NCBI RefSeq assembly: GCF_031457805.1
Contig: NZ_JAVDXI010000001.1
Span: 558,001 to 622,000 of the forward strand
Direction: 5' to 3'
DNA length: 64,000 nt
DNA from: Caulobacter sp031457805
Lineage (GTDB): Bacteria > Pseudomonadota > Alphaproteobacteria > Caulobacterales > Caulobacteraceae
The translations under genes and the position numbers were made by a program. Shown here piece by piece: positions 9,496 to 18,563 of the stretch (positions are counted from its first letter, which is position 1; each line of letters opens with the position of its first letter). The notes beneath the pieces were generated by a model. That model was not told where the DNA came from. It ran no database searches and saw only the letters and a list, made by a program, of their open reading frames with translations.

Positions 9496-9579
9496 ACAGT
9501 TTGGCGGCCAAGCTTTTCTGGCGTGTCGGCACGGCGCATGAAATAACAGAATCAGCCCTTTCAAAGGCTGGTTCAGAGT

Positions 9580-12063
9580 ATGGTCGTCAAACCGACGTCG
9601 GAGACAGGATCACGGGGTGATCTGGGCGCCGCGGCCTTGGTGGCCGTGGTCGCAGCATTGGGCTTCGCGCTTCTCGCCTATCTTTGTGTCGAGACGCCGC
9701 GCGCCTACGGCTATGTGACGCCGATCTGGCTCTCTAACGGCTTCCTGGCCGCCGTGCTGCTGTCATCACCCTCCAGGCGGTGGCCGGCCATCCTCCTGGG
9801 CGGTCTGGTCGGCGGTCTGGCCGCCGGCGCGCACGCGGGCGATAGCCTCTTGGTCAACCTGACCCTGGTGCCCCTGAATGTGCTGCAGGCCGGTCTCGCG
9901 GCTGTCCTGGTGCGTAGGACGGTCGGCGATGCGATCGATCTGGGACGACCGCGCGACATGCTGGCTTTCGTCCTGTTGGCCGGCGGTTTGGCGCCGCTGG
10001 TGATCGGGTCGCTCGCGGCCGTCGTCCATACCGCCCTGCGTGGCGGCGATCTCGTGCACAACATCATCACCTGGTCGCTGAACGACATCCTGGGCATGTT
10101 GTGCATAGGGCCAGCGCTCTTGGTGCTGCCGAGAGCCAACCACTACCTTCGCGAACGCCCGTTGACGCGGGATGGGGTTCTATCGGTCGTGGCCTGCTGT
10201 GTGATGGCGCTGATCGTGTTCGGCCAGGCCCGTTATCCGCTGTTGTTCCTGCTGCCGCCCATGATGCTGATCGCAGCCTGGCGTCAGGAGGTCTTCGGGG
10301 CAGCGCTGTGTTCGGCGCTGGTGGCTACCATCGCCCTTGTGCTGACGCTCACAGGACGCGGACCGATCACCCTCATCCAGGGCGGGGCCTATGATCAGTC
10401 TCTGGTCCTGCAGCTTTTCCTGGCGGCCTCGACCTTCATCAGTCTGCCGGCGGCGGCCCTTCAGCGACAACGGCGCGAAATCATGGCCAACCTCGTGAAG
10501 GCGCGCTCCGAGGCCGAGCTGAGCGAAGCCCGCTATAGGCTTCTGGCCGAGAATGCGCTGGACGTGATCGCCCACAGCGATCTCGACGGCCGAATGACCT
10601 ACATGTCGCCGGCCACGTATGCGATCCTCGGATATGCGCCCGAAGACCTGCTGGGCTGGGCCTATATGAAGGTCCTTCACCCAGAGGACATTCCGCGTAT
10701 CGCCGACCTGGTACGGGCCCAGCGGGAGGCCAGCGGGCGAGGTGAGGTTATGGCCATCACCGTCGAGTACCGCGCTTTCCGTAAGGACGGCGCGATGATC
10801 TGGCTGGAGTCGCGACCCATGCTGGCCTGCAGTCCGGAAACAGGTCAGGCCGTGGGCGTCACCGACATCATCCGCGACATCACCGCGCGCAAGACGCTGG
10901 AGATGGAGCTGCGCGCCGCCCGCGCCGAAGCCGAGGCCGCGGCCGCCGTGAAGGGCGAGTTCCTGGCCAATATGAGCCATGAACTTCGCACGCCGCTGAC
11001 GGCGGTCATCGGCTTCGCCAATCTGTTGGCCGAAGAGCCGGATCTGGGCGGGCGATCACGGCGCTATGTCGACCGTATCGCCACGGGCGGTCAGACCCTG
11101 CTGACGACCATCAACGACATCCTGGACTTCTCTCGCCTCGAACAGGGCCGCATCGCGCTCCAACTACGCCCGGTCGTGATCGCCGACCTGGTCGCCGACG
11201 TTCTCGAGATCCTCGCGCCCGCCGCCACCGAAAAGCAGTTGGCGCTGCGGCCCTTGGGGGGCGAAGCCATGCCTGAGCGCGTGATCCTTGATCCTGAGCG
11301 CGTTCGCCAAGTGCTGCTGAACCTTGTCGGCAACGCGGTGAAATTCACCGAGGTCGGCGAAGTGTCGCTGGAGGCGGCCTACGACAACGATAAGGGCCGT
11401 TTGCGCATGAGCGTGATCGACACCGGCCCAGGGGTTGGCAAGGCCGATCAGGCGCTGATCTTCACCCGCTTCGCGCAGATCGACGCGGCGCTGAATCGCG
11501 AGCATGGCGGCGCCGGTCTGGGCCTGGCCATCTCGCGCGGCCTGGTGGAGCTGATGGGCGGCGAGATTGGCGTGGCGAGCAACCTGGGGCAGGGCGCGCG
11601 CTTCTGGTTTGAAATCCCGGCTGCGATTGTGTCGACGCCGGCCGCCGAAGGTGATGATGAAGCCCCGGACTTTCCAATGCCGCCGCCCGGGCGTCGTGTT
11701 CTGGTCGTCGACGACAACGCCGGTAACCGCGAACTGGTCCGCTCCGTGCTTGAGGCTGTCGGCGTCGAGGTGGCGGAAGCGGTCGACGGCGAAGACGGCG
11801 TCGCCGCCGCGCGCGCGGGCTCCTACGACGCCATCCTGATGGATTTACGAATGCCGCGCCTTGACGGCGTGGCGGCCGCGCTGCGGATCCGCGCCGAGAG
11901 CGGCCCCAGCGCCAAGGCGCCGATCATCGCCTTCTCGGCTGACGTGCGCGCCGGGCCATTGGACCCGGTGTTCGATGGAGCCACACCCAAGCCGCTGACC
12001 GTGATGTCGCTGCTCTCGACGCTCGCGGAGGCTCTTGAGCCGCCCGAGCCCGTAACGGCCTGA
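9580..12063 (+). CDS. MASE1-PAS hybrid sensor histidine kinase
   Basis: About 827 residues, inner membrane. Residues 8-290 are a multi-helix MASE1-type membrane sensor. A PAS domain follows at about 315-430 (YRLLAENALDVIAHSDLDG). The dimerisation helix carries MSHELRTPL with phospho-acceptor His467. HATPase boxes follow: LNLVGNAVKFTE (N), DTGPGVG (G1) and GGAGLGLAIS (G2). The receiver domain at about 700-820 has phospho-acceptor Asp755 in ILMDLRMP. No partner regulator gene is adjacent, so it probably feeds a phosphorelay elsewhere. The ligand is unknown; MASE1 sensors are mostly uncharacterised. Confidence 0.9.
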   Translation: MVVKPTSETGSRGDLGAAALVAVVAALGFALLAYLCVETPRAYGYVTPIWLSNGFLAAVLLSSPSRRWPAILLGGLVGGLAAGAHAGDSLLVNLTLVPLNVLQAGLAAVLVRRTVGDAIDLGRPRDMLAFVLLAGGLAPLVIGSLAAVVHTALRGGDLVHNIITWSLNDILGMLCIGPALLVLPRANHYLRERPLTRDGVLSVVACCVMALIVFGQARYPLLFLLPPMMLIAAWRQEVFGAALCSALVATIALVLTLTGRGPITLIQGGAYDQSLVLQLFLAASTFISLPAAALQRQRREIMANLVKARSEAELSEARYRLLAENALDVIAHSDLDGRMTYMSPATYAILGYAPEDLLGWAYMKVLHPEDIPRIADLVRAQREASGRGEVMAITVEYRAFRKDGAMIWLESRPMLACSPETGQAVGVTDIIRDITARKTLEMELRAARAEAEAAAAVKGEFLANMSHELRTPLTAVIGFANLLAEEPDLGGRSRRYVDRIATGGQTLLTTINDILDFSRLEQGRIALQLRPVVIADLVADVLEILAPAATEKQLALRPLGGEAMPERVILDPERVRQVLLNLVGNAVKFTEVGEVSLEAAYDNDKGRLRMSVIDTGPGVGKADQALIFTRFAQIDAALNREHGGAGLGLAISRGLVELMGGEIGVASNLGQGARFWFEIPAAIVSTPAAEGDDEAPDFPMPPPGRRVLVVDDNAGNRELVRSVLEAVGVEVAEAVDGEDGVAAARAGSYDAILMDLRMPRLDGVAAALRIRAESGPSAKAPIIAFSADVRAGPLDPVFDGATPKPLTVMSLLSTLAEALEPPEPVTA

Positions 12064-12163
12064 GATGGCCAGCGGCTCCCGGAAGGCCCAGCCCCTACGC
12101 GGTCTTCCGGAGTTGGCGGCGTCATGGTGAGGAGGCATCTTCAGAGCGACGGGAGTGACCGAC

Positions 12164-12550
12164 ATGCGAAAGCTATTGATAAGCGCTCTGGCGATGGCGG
12201 CCCTCACGGCGCCGTCGATTTCATCGGCCCAATCGTCGCGATCCACGGGTATCGCCGATGACGCCATTCCAGGCTCGCCGGCCCGGGGCGCGGCCTTCGC
12301 TGCCAAGCAATGCGCGAGCTGTCACGCGATCAGTGCGGACGGCGTAAGCCCGCGTTCAGACGCGCCGCCGTTCGGCGAGGTGGCCAAGAAATATGCGGAC
12401 TATCGTTTGGATTGGGAGCTGGAGGCGATCGCGTCGGTGGGCCACTACGCCATGCCCGCCAAGGCGATGACGGCCATCCAGATCGCTGACGTCACGGCCT
12501 ATCTGCGCACGCTCTACGATAAGCCTCACGACGATCACCGCCGCCGTTGA
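12164..12550 (+). CDS. Small periplasmic cytochrome c
   Basis: About 128 residues. A signal peptide (MRKLLISALAMAAL..., cleavage after SSAQ) precedes a single c-type haem site CASCH near residue 51. A Met ligand is probably in HYAMPAKAM (about 100), followed by a C-terminal helix DVTAYLRTLY typical of class I cytochromes. It is likely a soluble electron carrier. The ATG at 12164 has GGGAG at 12150-12154; a GTG three codons earlier is an alternative. The gene stands alone after the hybrid kinase, 100 nt downstream. Confidence 0.85.
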   Translation: MRKLLISALAMAALTAPSISSAQSSRSTGIADDAIPGSPARGAAFAAKQCASCHAISADGVSPRSDAPPFGEVAKKYADYRLDWELEAIASVGHYAMPAKAMTAIQIADVTAYLRTLYDKPHDDHRRR

Positions 12551-12559
12551 CGGGCTCGC

Positions 12560-12958
12560 TCAGCGCTTGCCCACGCCGGGAAACTGAGCGACTCCGTCCT
12601 CAAACACGCCCAGATAGCCGAGCTCGCCGAGCAGAGGCGTCAGGTCCTCGACCAGATCGCCGGACTTCGGCAGGTGGACCGGACGGTCCTTCTGATCGTG
12701 CAGACGATAGACCGTCCACATCTTGCCGCGCGGCGCGGGCGCGCCGGGCTGGATGAACTTGTGCTCCCAGCCGACCAGGGCGGGCGAGCGGCCCACCTCG
12801 ATATCAAACGGGCGATCGCGGAAGGCCAGATCCATCTCGATCCGCAACGCCTCGCCAATGCGGGTGTTCACCCATTCGGCGAACGCCTCCAGCACGACGT
12901 GCGACGACAACCCTTCGGGGTTGGCCACGACATGGTTGCGGGGATGACCTGTGCTCAT
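12560..12958 (-). CDS. Conserved-looking hypothetical protein
   Basis: About 132 residues, soluble, with no signal peptide or membrane segment. I do not recognise a family. The composition is coherent and protein-like (VVLEAFAEWVNTRIGEALRIEMDLAF, then FDIEVGRSPALVGWEHKFIQPG, PRGKMWTVYRLHDQKDRPVHLP). GC-rich third positions support coding. It is convergent with the cytochrome gene (9 nt apart) and tandem with the ABC-F gene downstream of it. Function unknown. Confidence 0.7.
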   Translation of the reverse strand: MSTGHPRNHVVANPEGLSSHVVLEAFAEWVNTRIGEALRIEMDLAFRDRPFDIEVGRSPALVGWEHKFIQPGAPAPRGKMWTVYRLHDQKDRPVHLPKSGDLVEDLTPLLGELGYLGVFEDGVAQFPGVGKR

Positions 12959-13035
12959 AGGCCGCAGGATGCGCCGACAGGCGTTCGGGAAGCGCTAAAC
13001 GACATGGTTTAGCGGCCGTTCACCCTGAGGTTGGT

Positions 13036-14901
13036 TCAGGCCTCGGCTTCGGCCAGTTCCTCGGCCAGGGTCATCCAGGTCTCCTCGGCCTCGCTGAGCT
13101 TGGCCTGGGCGTTGTCGCGGCGCTTGGTCAGTTCCGCCACCTTGCCCGGGTTCTTAACGTAGAGATCCGGGTCACCGAGTTGTGCCTCCAGTTCGGCCAG
13201 GTCGCGGGTGCGCCGGTTCATCACCTGCTCGGCGGCCTCGACCTTGCGGCGCAGGGGCTCGACAGCGGCCTTCTTCGGGGCGGCAGCGACGGGCTTTTCG
13301 GGTTCGCGGGCCACCTGGGTCGGCTTCACGGCCAGCTTGGCGCGTTCCAGCACGAACTTGGCGTAGTCGTCCATGTCGCCGTCGAAAGGCTTGACCGTGC
13401 CGTCGGCCGCCAGCCAAAGGCGGTCAGCGACCAGTTCCATCAGCGAGCGGTCGTGGGTGATCAGGATCACCGCGCCCATGTAGTCGTTCAGCGCGTCCAG
13501 CAAGGCCCGGCGGCTGTCGATGTCCAGGTGGTTGGTCGGCTCGTCCAGGATCAGCATGTGCGGGGCGTCCATCGCCACCAGGTTCAGCAGCAGTCGCGCG
13601 CGCTCGCCGCCCGACAGGCTCTCGACCTTGGTCTCCTGCTTTTCAAAGCCGAGACCGAACTGGGCCAGCTTGGAGCGCCGCGAGCTTTCCGTCGCCTCCG
13701 GCATGGCCCGGCGGATGATCTCCAGCGGCGTGTCGTTGGGATCCATCGCCTCGATCTGGTGCTGGTGGAACCAGCCGACCTTCATCTTCTTGTCGCGGTG
13801 GAACTCGCCGGCCTGCACGCCCAGCGCGCCGGCGATCATCTTGGCGAAGGTCGACTTACCCGCGCCGTTGACGCCCAGAAGACCGATGCGGTCATCCAGG
13901 TCCATGCGCAGGTTCAGGTTCTTCAGGATCGCGCGGCCCGCCTCATAACCGACGCTGGCCTTCTCCAGCCGGATCAGCGGCGGAGGCAGGGGCTTGGGCG
14001 GCGAGGGCAGGGTGAAGGGGGCGACGCGTTCTTCGATCGTGGTCGCCACCGGCTCCATTTTGGCCAGGCGCTTCATGCGCGACTGGGCCTGGGCGGCCTT
14101 CGAGGCCTTGGCCTTGAACCGGTCGACAAAGGCTTGCAGGTGGGCGCGCTCGGCGTCCTGCTTGGCCTTGGCCGACAGTTGCAGGCGAGCCTTCTCGGCG
14201 CGGCGCTTTTCGAAATCGTCGTAGCCGCCGGTGTAGAGCTCCAGCTTGCCGCCGGCCAGATGCAGCATGTGGGTGCAGCTGTTGTTCAGCAGTTCGCGGT
14301 CGTGGCTGACGATCAGGGCCGTATGCGGATACTTCTGCAGTCGCGCCTCCAGCCAGAGCGCGCCTTCCAGGTCCAGATAGTTGGTCGGTTCGTCCAGCAG
14401 CAGCATGTCCGGCTCGGCGAACAGGGCTGCGGCCAGGGCCACGCGCATCCGCCAGCCGCCGGAAAACTCGCTCATCGGGCGGCGCAGGTCGTCCTGGGTG
14501 AAGCCCAGGCCCACCAGGATTTCCGAGGCGCGGGCCGGGGCGGAGTCGGAGTCGATCTCGATCAGCCGGGCCCAGATCTCGCCCATCTCCTCGGGATCGG
14601 CGGTCTCCAGACGCGTCATCAGCGTGTGACGCTCGACATCGGCCTCCAGGACGGTTTCCAGCAGGCTGACCGGCGTAGCGGGGTGCTCCTGATCGACCGA
14701 GCCGATGCGGGCGTTCTTGGGCAGGCTGATTTCGTCGTCGCCCGCATGCAACTGACCCAGGATCAGCTTGAACAGCGTCGACTTGCCGACGCCATTGCGC
14801 CCGATCAGGCCGACCTTGGCGCCCGGCGGCAGACTGACGGTCGCCTTGTCGAAAAAGCGCCGACCCCACGCGTTGAAGGTCAGGTCGTTGATCTGCAGCA
14901 T
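13036..14901 (-). CDS. ABC-F family ATPase (Uup/YheS type)
   Basis: About 621 residues with no membrane domain. Two ABC cassettes: Walker A GRNGVGKST (about 37) and GVNGAGKST (about 345), signatures FSGGWRMRVALA and LSGGERARLLLN, and two LLLDEPTNYLDLE / LILDEPTNHLDID Walker B blocks. The charged linker between them (about 225-290) is the ABC-F P-site tRNA-interaction motif region, and the last 80 residues form a coiled coil, as in Uup. ABC-F proteins act on ribosomes (translation factors). The ATG at 14901 begins the canonical MLQINDLTF; the frame's extension to 14961 is non-coding. Divergent from ndk. Confidence 0.9.
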   Translation of the reverse strand: MLQINDLTFNAWGRRFFDKATVSLPPGAKVGLIGRNGVGKSTLFKLILGQLHAGDDEISLPKNARIGSVDQEHPATPVSLLETVLEADVERHTLMTRLETADPEEMGEIWARLIEIDSDSAPARASEILVGLGFTQDDLRRPMSEFSGGWRMRVALAAALFAEPDMLLLDEPTNYLDLEGALWLEARLQKYPHTALIVSHDRELLNNSCTHMLHLAGGKLELYTGGYDDFEKRRAEKARLQLSAKAKQDAERAHLQAFVDRFKAKASKAAQAQSRMKRLAKMEPVATTIEERVAPFTLPSPPKPLPPPLIRLEKASVGYEAGRAILKNLNLRMDLDDRIGLLGVNGAGKSTFAKMIAGALGVQAGEFHRDKKMKVGWFHQHQIEAMDPNDTPLEIIRRAMPEATESSRRSKLAQFGLGFEKQETKVESLSGGERARLLLNLVAMDAPHMLILDEPTNHLDIDSRRALLDALNDYMGAVILITHDRSLMELVADRLWLAADGTVKPFDGDMDDYAKFVLERAKLAVKPTQVAREPEKPVAAAPKKAAVEPLRRKVEAAEQVMNRRTRDLAELEAQLGDPDLYVKNPGKVAELTKRRDNAQAKLSEAEETWMTLAEELAEAEA

Positions 14902-14997
14902 TTTTGTGAAGCTTACGCGGTGGGGTTGGCGGGGGCGGGGCGCACGGCTATAAGCCCGCAACCTCCCAATTCACAACTTTTCTGTGAGATCACTACC

Positions 14998-15417
14998 GTG
15001 ACCGAACGCACCTTCTCGATCATCAAGCCGGACGCCACGCGTCGTAACCTGACCGGCGCCATCAACGCTGTGATCGAGGCCGCCGGCCTGCGCATCGTCG
15101 CTCAGCGTCGCGTGAAGCTGACCGAAGCCCAAGCCAAGAAGTTCTACGAAGTCCACGCCGAGCGTCCGTTCTACGGCGAACTGGTGGCCCAGATGACCGC
15201 CGAGCCGGTCGTCGTCCAAGTGCTGCAAGGCGACAACGCCGTGGCCAAGTACCGCGAAGTCATGGGCGCCACCAACCCGGCCAACGCCGACGAAGGCACC
15301 ATCCGCAAGCAATTCGCCCTGTCGATCGGTGAAAACTCGGTCCACGGCTCGGACAGCCTCGAGAACGCCGGCATCGAAATCGCCCAGTTCTTCACGGAAG
15401 AAGAAATCGTCGGCTAA
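14998..15417 (+). CDS. ndk: Nucleoside diphosphate kinase
   Basis: About 139 residues. It balances nucleoside triphosphates by ping-pong phosphotransfer through an active-site histidine. The GTG start gives TERTFSIIKPDATRRN. The family signature NSVHGSDS with the phospho-histidine lies near residue 116. The length is exactly that of bacterial Ndk. It has its own terminator at 15445-15482 and is divergent from the ABC-F gene across a 96-nt gap. Confidence 0.97.
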   Translation: MTERTFSIIKPDATRRNLTGAINAVIEAAGLRIVAQRRVKLTEAQAKKFYEVHAERPFYGELVAQMTAEPVVVQVLQGDNAVAKYREVMGATNPANADEGTIRKQFALSIGENSVHGSDSLENAGIEIAQFFTEEEIVG

Positions 15418-15444
15418 TCGCCGTCGACATTTCTGATGACGCAG

Positions 15445-15482
15445 AGCGGCCGGATCGGTGACGATCCGGCCGCTTTCTTTTG
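15445..15482 (+). terminator. Rho-independent terminator after ndk
   Basis: Twelve-bp stem AGCGGCCGGATC (15445-15456) / GATCCGGCCGCT (15463-15474), a 6-nt loop and a T-rich TTCTTTT tail. It ends just before the next gene's ribosome-binding site. Confidence 0.9.
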
Positions 15483-15497
15483 CGCGGGAGTCTGGGC

Positions 15498-16139
15498 GTG
15501 CAGCACTATGGACGCAGCGAGGTGGCGCTGGCGGTGACGCTGTCGGGCGTGGCCGGCTATGTCGACGCCATCGGCTTTCTGAAGCTGGGCGGCTTCTTCG
15601 TCTCGTTCATGAGCGGCAACTCCACCCGGCTGGGCGTGGCGCTGGCGACGACACACTGGACGGCGGCGCTCACGGTCATCGGGCTTGTGGCGGCCTTCGT
15701 CGCGGGCGTGGTGCTGGGCGCGCTGACCGCCCGGGCGCTGGGCGAGACCCGGCGCTCGCCCGTGCTGGTGCTGGAGGCTGTTCTCCTGGCGGCGGGCGCG
15801 ATCCTGTTGGCGCTTGGTCATGACCGGGTCGGCGTCGCGGCGGTCGCGATGGCTATGGGCGCGGAGAACGCGGTTTTCCAGCGCAACGGCGACGTCGCTG
15901 TCGGCCTGACCTACATGACCGGCGCCCTGGTCAAGGCGGGCCAGCGGATCGCAGGCGCGCTGGTCGGCGGTGAACCGAATGACTGGTGGCGTTACGCGCT
16001 GTTGTGGACCGGCCTGGCGGCGGGCGGGGCGCTGGGCGCGCTGAGCTATCTGACGATCGGCGCTGCGGCCTTGTGGCTTGCCGTCTTGATCGTGCTGGGC
16101 GGCGCGCTCTGGGCCGAGCGTCGTTACAGAGCGATCTAG
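15498..16139 (+). CDS. YoaK family (DUF1275) membrane protein
   Basis: About 213 residues with about six hydrophobic segments. The opening pattern (VAGYVDAIGFLKLGGFFVSF, then MSGNSTRLG) is the hallmark of DUF1275/YoaK inner-membrane proteins, whose function is unknown. The GTG at 15498 is preceded by GGGAG at 15486-15490; a TTG six codons earlier lies in the ndk terminator and is rejected. The 3' end overlaps the convergent DedA gene by 4 nt. Confidence 0.88.
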   Translation: MQHYGRSEVALAVTLSGVAGYVDAIGFLKLGGFFVSFMSGNSTRLGVALATTHWTAALTVIGLVAAFVAGVVLGALTARALGETRRSPVLVLEAVLLAAGAILLALGHDRVGVAAVAMAMGAENAVFQRNGDVAVGLTYMTGALVKAGQRIAGALVGGEPNDWWRYALLWTGLAAGGALGALSYLTIGAAALWLAVLIVLGGALWAERRYRAI

Positions 16140-16753
16140 GCCAGGGCGGCGCGGGGGCGCTGGAAAGCCAGCCAGACCGTGGCGACGATGATCAGCGCCG
16201 CGACCGCCAGGGGACCGGCGACACCCGGGTCGAGATCCAGGCGCTGCAGGTTGCTGACGGCGAAATAGCCCGGGGCCATCAGCGACACGACCCAGATCGG
16301 CGCCGTCAGGGCGCTGGCGATATGGAACCGCCACGGGCGCGCGCGGCTCATGCCGGCCAGGATCGGGATCATCGGACGGACGGGGCCGAGATAACGGGCG
16401 GCGATGATCGCCACCGCGCCGTGGCGGCGGGCCAGGAGCTTGGCGCGGGCGAACAGGCGACGACGACCCGAGAACAGCATGCGCGCCCCATGACGCCCGC
16501 CCAGACGGTGTCCGAGCAGATAGGAAAGGGCGTCGCCGATCGCCGCGCCGGCGCTGCACCACAGCACCGCTTCGACGGGGTGCATGACCCCTTGCGCCAC
16601 CAAGGCGCCGGCGGCCAGCATCACGCCGACGATCGGGATCAGAACGCCCACCACCAGCAGCGCTTCCAGCAGGGTCAGCACAAACAGCACCAGACCCGCC
16701 AACACGCTGTTGTCGGCCGCAAGGGCGAAGGTCTGAGTCAGGAAGGCGTCCAT
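16136..16753 (-). CDS. DedA family inner-membrane protein
   Basis: About 205 residues. DedA-family proteins (VTT/SNARE-associated fold) act in membrane lipid flipping and proton-motive-force homeostasis. The diagnostic AARYLGPVRPMIPILAG with conserved Arg and GPxR lies near residue 120, preceded by a conserved acidic re-entrant loop (GDALSYLLGHRLG). Four to five hydrophobic helices are visible. It stands between the convergent YoaK-like gene and the purMN pair. The exact substrate cannot be inferred. Confidence 0.9.
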   Translation of the reverse strand: MDAFLTQTFALAADNSVLAGLVLFVLTLLEALLVVGVLIPIVGVMLAAGALVAQGVMHPVEAVLWCSAGAAIGDALSYLLGHRLGGRHGARMLFSGRRRLFARAKLLARRHGAVAIIAARYLGPVRPMIPILAGMSRARPWRFHIASALTAPIWVVSLMAPGYFAVSNLQRLDLDPGVAGPLAVAALIIVATVWLAFQRPRAALA

Positions 16754-16810
16754 GTCGACAGTATCGTTACCGACTGTGACGATTCTCTGACCCAGCGTCG
16801 TAAACGCGCG

Positions 16811-17413
16811 TCAATCTTGAGGTTTTGCCGCTGAAAGACCGCGACAGAACGTCGCCAGCGTCTCGGCGTAAAGGCGGTGTTCCTGCGCCAGCACGCGGGC
16901 GGCGAGGGCATGCTCGTCGTCGTCTGGCAGAATTGGAACACGGGCCTGGCCCAGGATCGGCCCCTCGTCGACGCCGGCCGTGACCAGGTGCACCGTACAG
17001 CCGGCCTCGACCTCGCCGGCGGCGATGGCGCGGGCGTGGGTGTCCAGGCCCGGATAGGCGGGCAGCAGGGAGGGATGGATGTTGAGCATCCGGCCCGCCC
17101 AGGCGTCCACCAGGAAGGGGGTGAGGATCCGCATGTAGCCAGCCAGGGCGATGACCTCGATCGCGCGGGCGCGCAGGGCCGCGTCGATGGCGCGCTCGTG
17201 CGCCTCGCGGTCCTTGCCGAACGGCTTCTGGTCGACGCACAGCGCCTCGACCCCGGCCGCGCCGGCGATCTCGAGGCCCTTGGCGTCGGGCTTGTTGGCC
17301 AGCACGAGGGCGATCTCGAACGGGCAGCCGGACGCTTGGGCGGCGCGGACCAGGGCCTCCATGTTGGAGCCCCGACCCGAGATCAGGACGGCGACTTTGG
17401 TCTTGGGGCTCAT
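16811..17413 (-). CDS. purN: Phosphoribosylglycinamide formyltransferase PurN
   Basis: About 200 residues. It transfers the formyl group of 10-formyl-THF to GAR in purine synthesis. Family motifs are GRGSNMEALV (phosphate binding, about 12), NIHPSLLPAYPG with the catalytic Asn-His (about 110) and TAGVDEGPI with the catalytic Asp (about 145). The ATG at 17413 shares a base with the purM TGA (TGATG), so the two are translationally coupled. The open frame above it, out to 18163, is a shadow of purM. Confidence 0.95.
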   Translation of the reverse strand: MSPKTKVAVLISGRGSNMEALVRAAQASGCPFEIALVLANKPDAKGLEIAGAAGVEALCVDQKPFGKDREAHERAIDAALRARAIEVIALAGYMRILTPFLVDAWAGRMLNIHPSLLPAYPGLDTHARAIAAGEVEAGCTVHLVTAGVDEGPILGQARVPILPDDDEHALAARVLAQEHRLYAETLATFCRGLSAAKPQD

Positions 17414-18438
17414 CAGGCCTTGACCAGCTGCCCGCAGATAAAGGCGTCCTCGCCGGCGTTCAGCAGGGCCGCCAGCACCGGCTCGGCGTCGGCCTGAGCC
17501 ACAATGATGATGAAGCCCACGCCGCAGTTGAAGGTGCGGCGCATCTCGTGTTCGGTGATCCCGCCGGTCTTGGCCAGCCAGTCGAACACGGGCGGCAGGG
17601 CCCAGCTGTTCCAGTCGAATTCGGCGGCCAGGCCCTCGGCGATGGCGCGCGGCGGGTTCTCGATCAGGCCGCCGCCAGTGATGTGGGCGCCGCCCTTGAC
17701 GCGGCCTGACTTGAGCAGCGGCAGCAGCGACTTCACATAGATGCGGGTCGGAGCCATCAGGGCCTCGGCCAGGGTCTTGCCGGCTTCGAAGGGGCAGGGC
17801 GCGTCCCAGGCCAGCCCCGAGCGCTCGACGACACGGCGCACCAGCGAATAGCCGTTCGAGTGCGGACCCGAGGAGCCCAGGCCGATGATGATGTCGCCGG
17901 CCCGCTGCTGGTCCAGCTTGGGCAGCACCGCGTCGCGATTGACCGCGCCGACCGAGAAGCCGGCCAGGTCGTACTCGCCGTCGGCGTACATGCCCGGCAT
18001 TTCGGCGGTCTCGCCGCCGACCAGGGCCGAGCCCGAGATCTTGCAGCCCTCGGCGATGCCGGCGACGACGCTCTTGGCGGTCTCGACGTCCAGCTTGCCG
18101 GTGGCGAAGTAGTCCAGGAACATCAGCGGCTCGGCGCCCTGCGCCAAGAGGTCGTTGACGCACATGGCCACGAGATCGATGCCGACCGTGGCGTGCATGC
18201 CGGTGTCGATGGCGATGCGCAGCTTGGTGCCGACGCCGTCGGTGGTGGTGACCAGCAGCGGATCGTCGTAGCCGGCCGCCTTCAGGTCGAACAGCGCGCC
18301 GAAGCCGCCCAGGCTGGCCTCCGCGCCCGGGCGGCGCGTGGCCTTGGCCAAGGGCTTGATGGCGTCCACCAGGGCGTTGCCCGCATCGATATCGACACCC
18401 GCCTGGGCGTAGGTCAGGCCGTTCGGCAGATCGCTCAT
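17413..18438 (-). CDS. purM: Phosphoribosylformylglycinamidine cyclo-ligase PurM
   Basis: About 341 residues. ATP-dependent ring closure of FGAM to AIR, step five of purine synthesis. It opens with LTYAQAGVDIDAGNALV. The ATP site GVGTKLRIA (about 70) and GGETAEMPGMY (about 140) follow, then HITGGGLIENPPR. The ATG at 18438 is chosen over an upstream start at 18507, which lacks homology-like sequence. It heads the purM-purN operon and is divergent from rnd across 125 nt that must hold both promoters. Confidence 0.96.
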   Translation of the reverse strand: MSDLPNGLTYAQAGVDIDAGNALVDAIKPLAKATRRPGAEASLGGFGALFDLKAAGYDDPLLVTTTDGVGTKLRIAIDTGMHATVGIDLVAMCVNDLLAQGAEPLMFLDYFATGKLDVETAKSVVAGIAEGCKISGSALVGGETAEMPGMYADGEYDLAGFSVGAVNRDAVLPKLDQQRAGDIIIGLGSSGPHSNGYSLVRRVVERSGLAWDAPCPFEAGKTLAEALMAPTRIYVKSLLPLLKSGRVKGGAHITGGGLIENPPRAIAEGLAAEFDWNSWALPPVFDWLAKTGGITEHEMRRTFNCGVGFIIIVAQADAEPVLAALLNAGEDAFICGQLVKA

Positions 18439-18563
18439 TGGCTCGCTCTGGTCTGTCGGAAGGCGACGGCGCCCTCCGAACTCGCGGAAAATTTGCTTCC
18501 CGGCCACGCTTGGCGCGTCTTGACGCTTGCAGACTCGGGGGTGCGCGAGGCTATTAGCAGCGG

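Noticed and set aside
13180..15417. 745-codon plus-strand frame running into ndk
   Set aside because: It is antisense to the ABC-F gene with low-complexity Leu/Gly/Arg translation; only its last 139 codons are ndk, which has its own GTG start.
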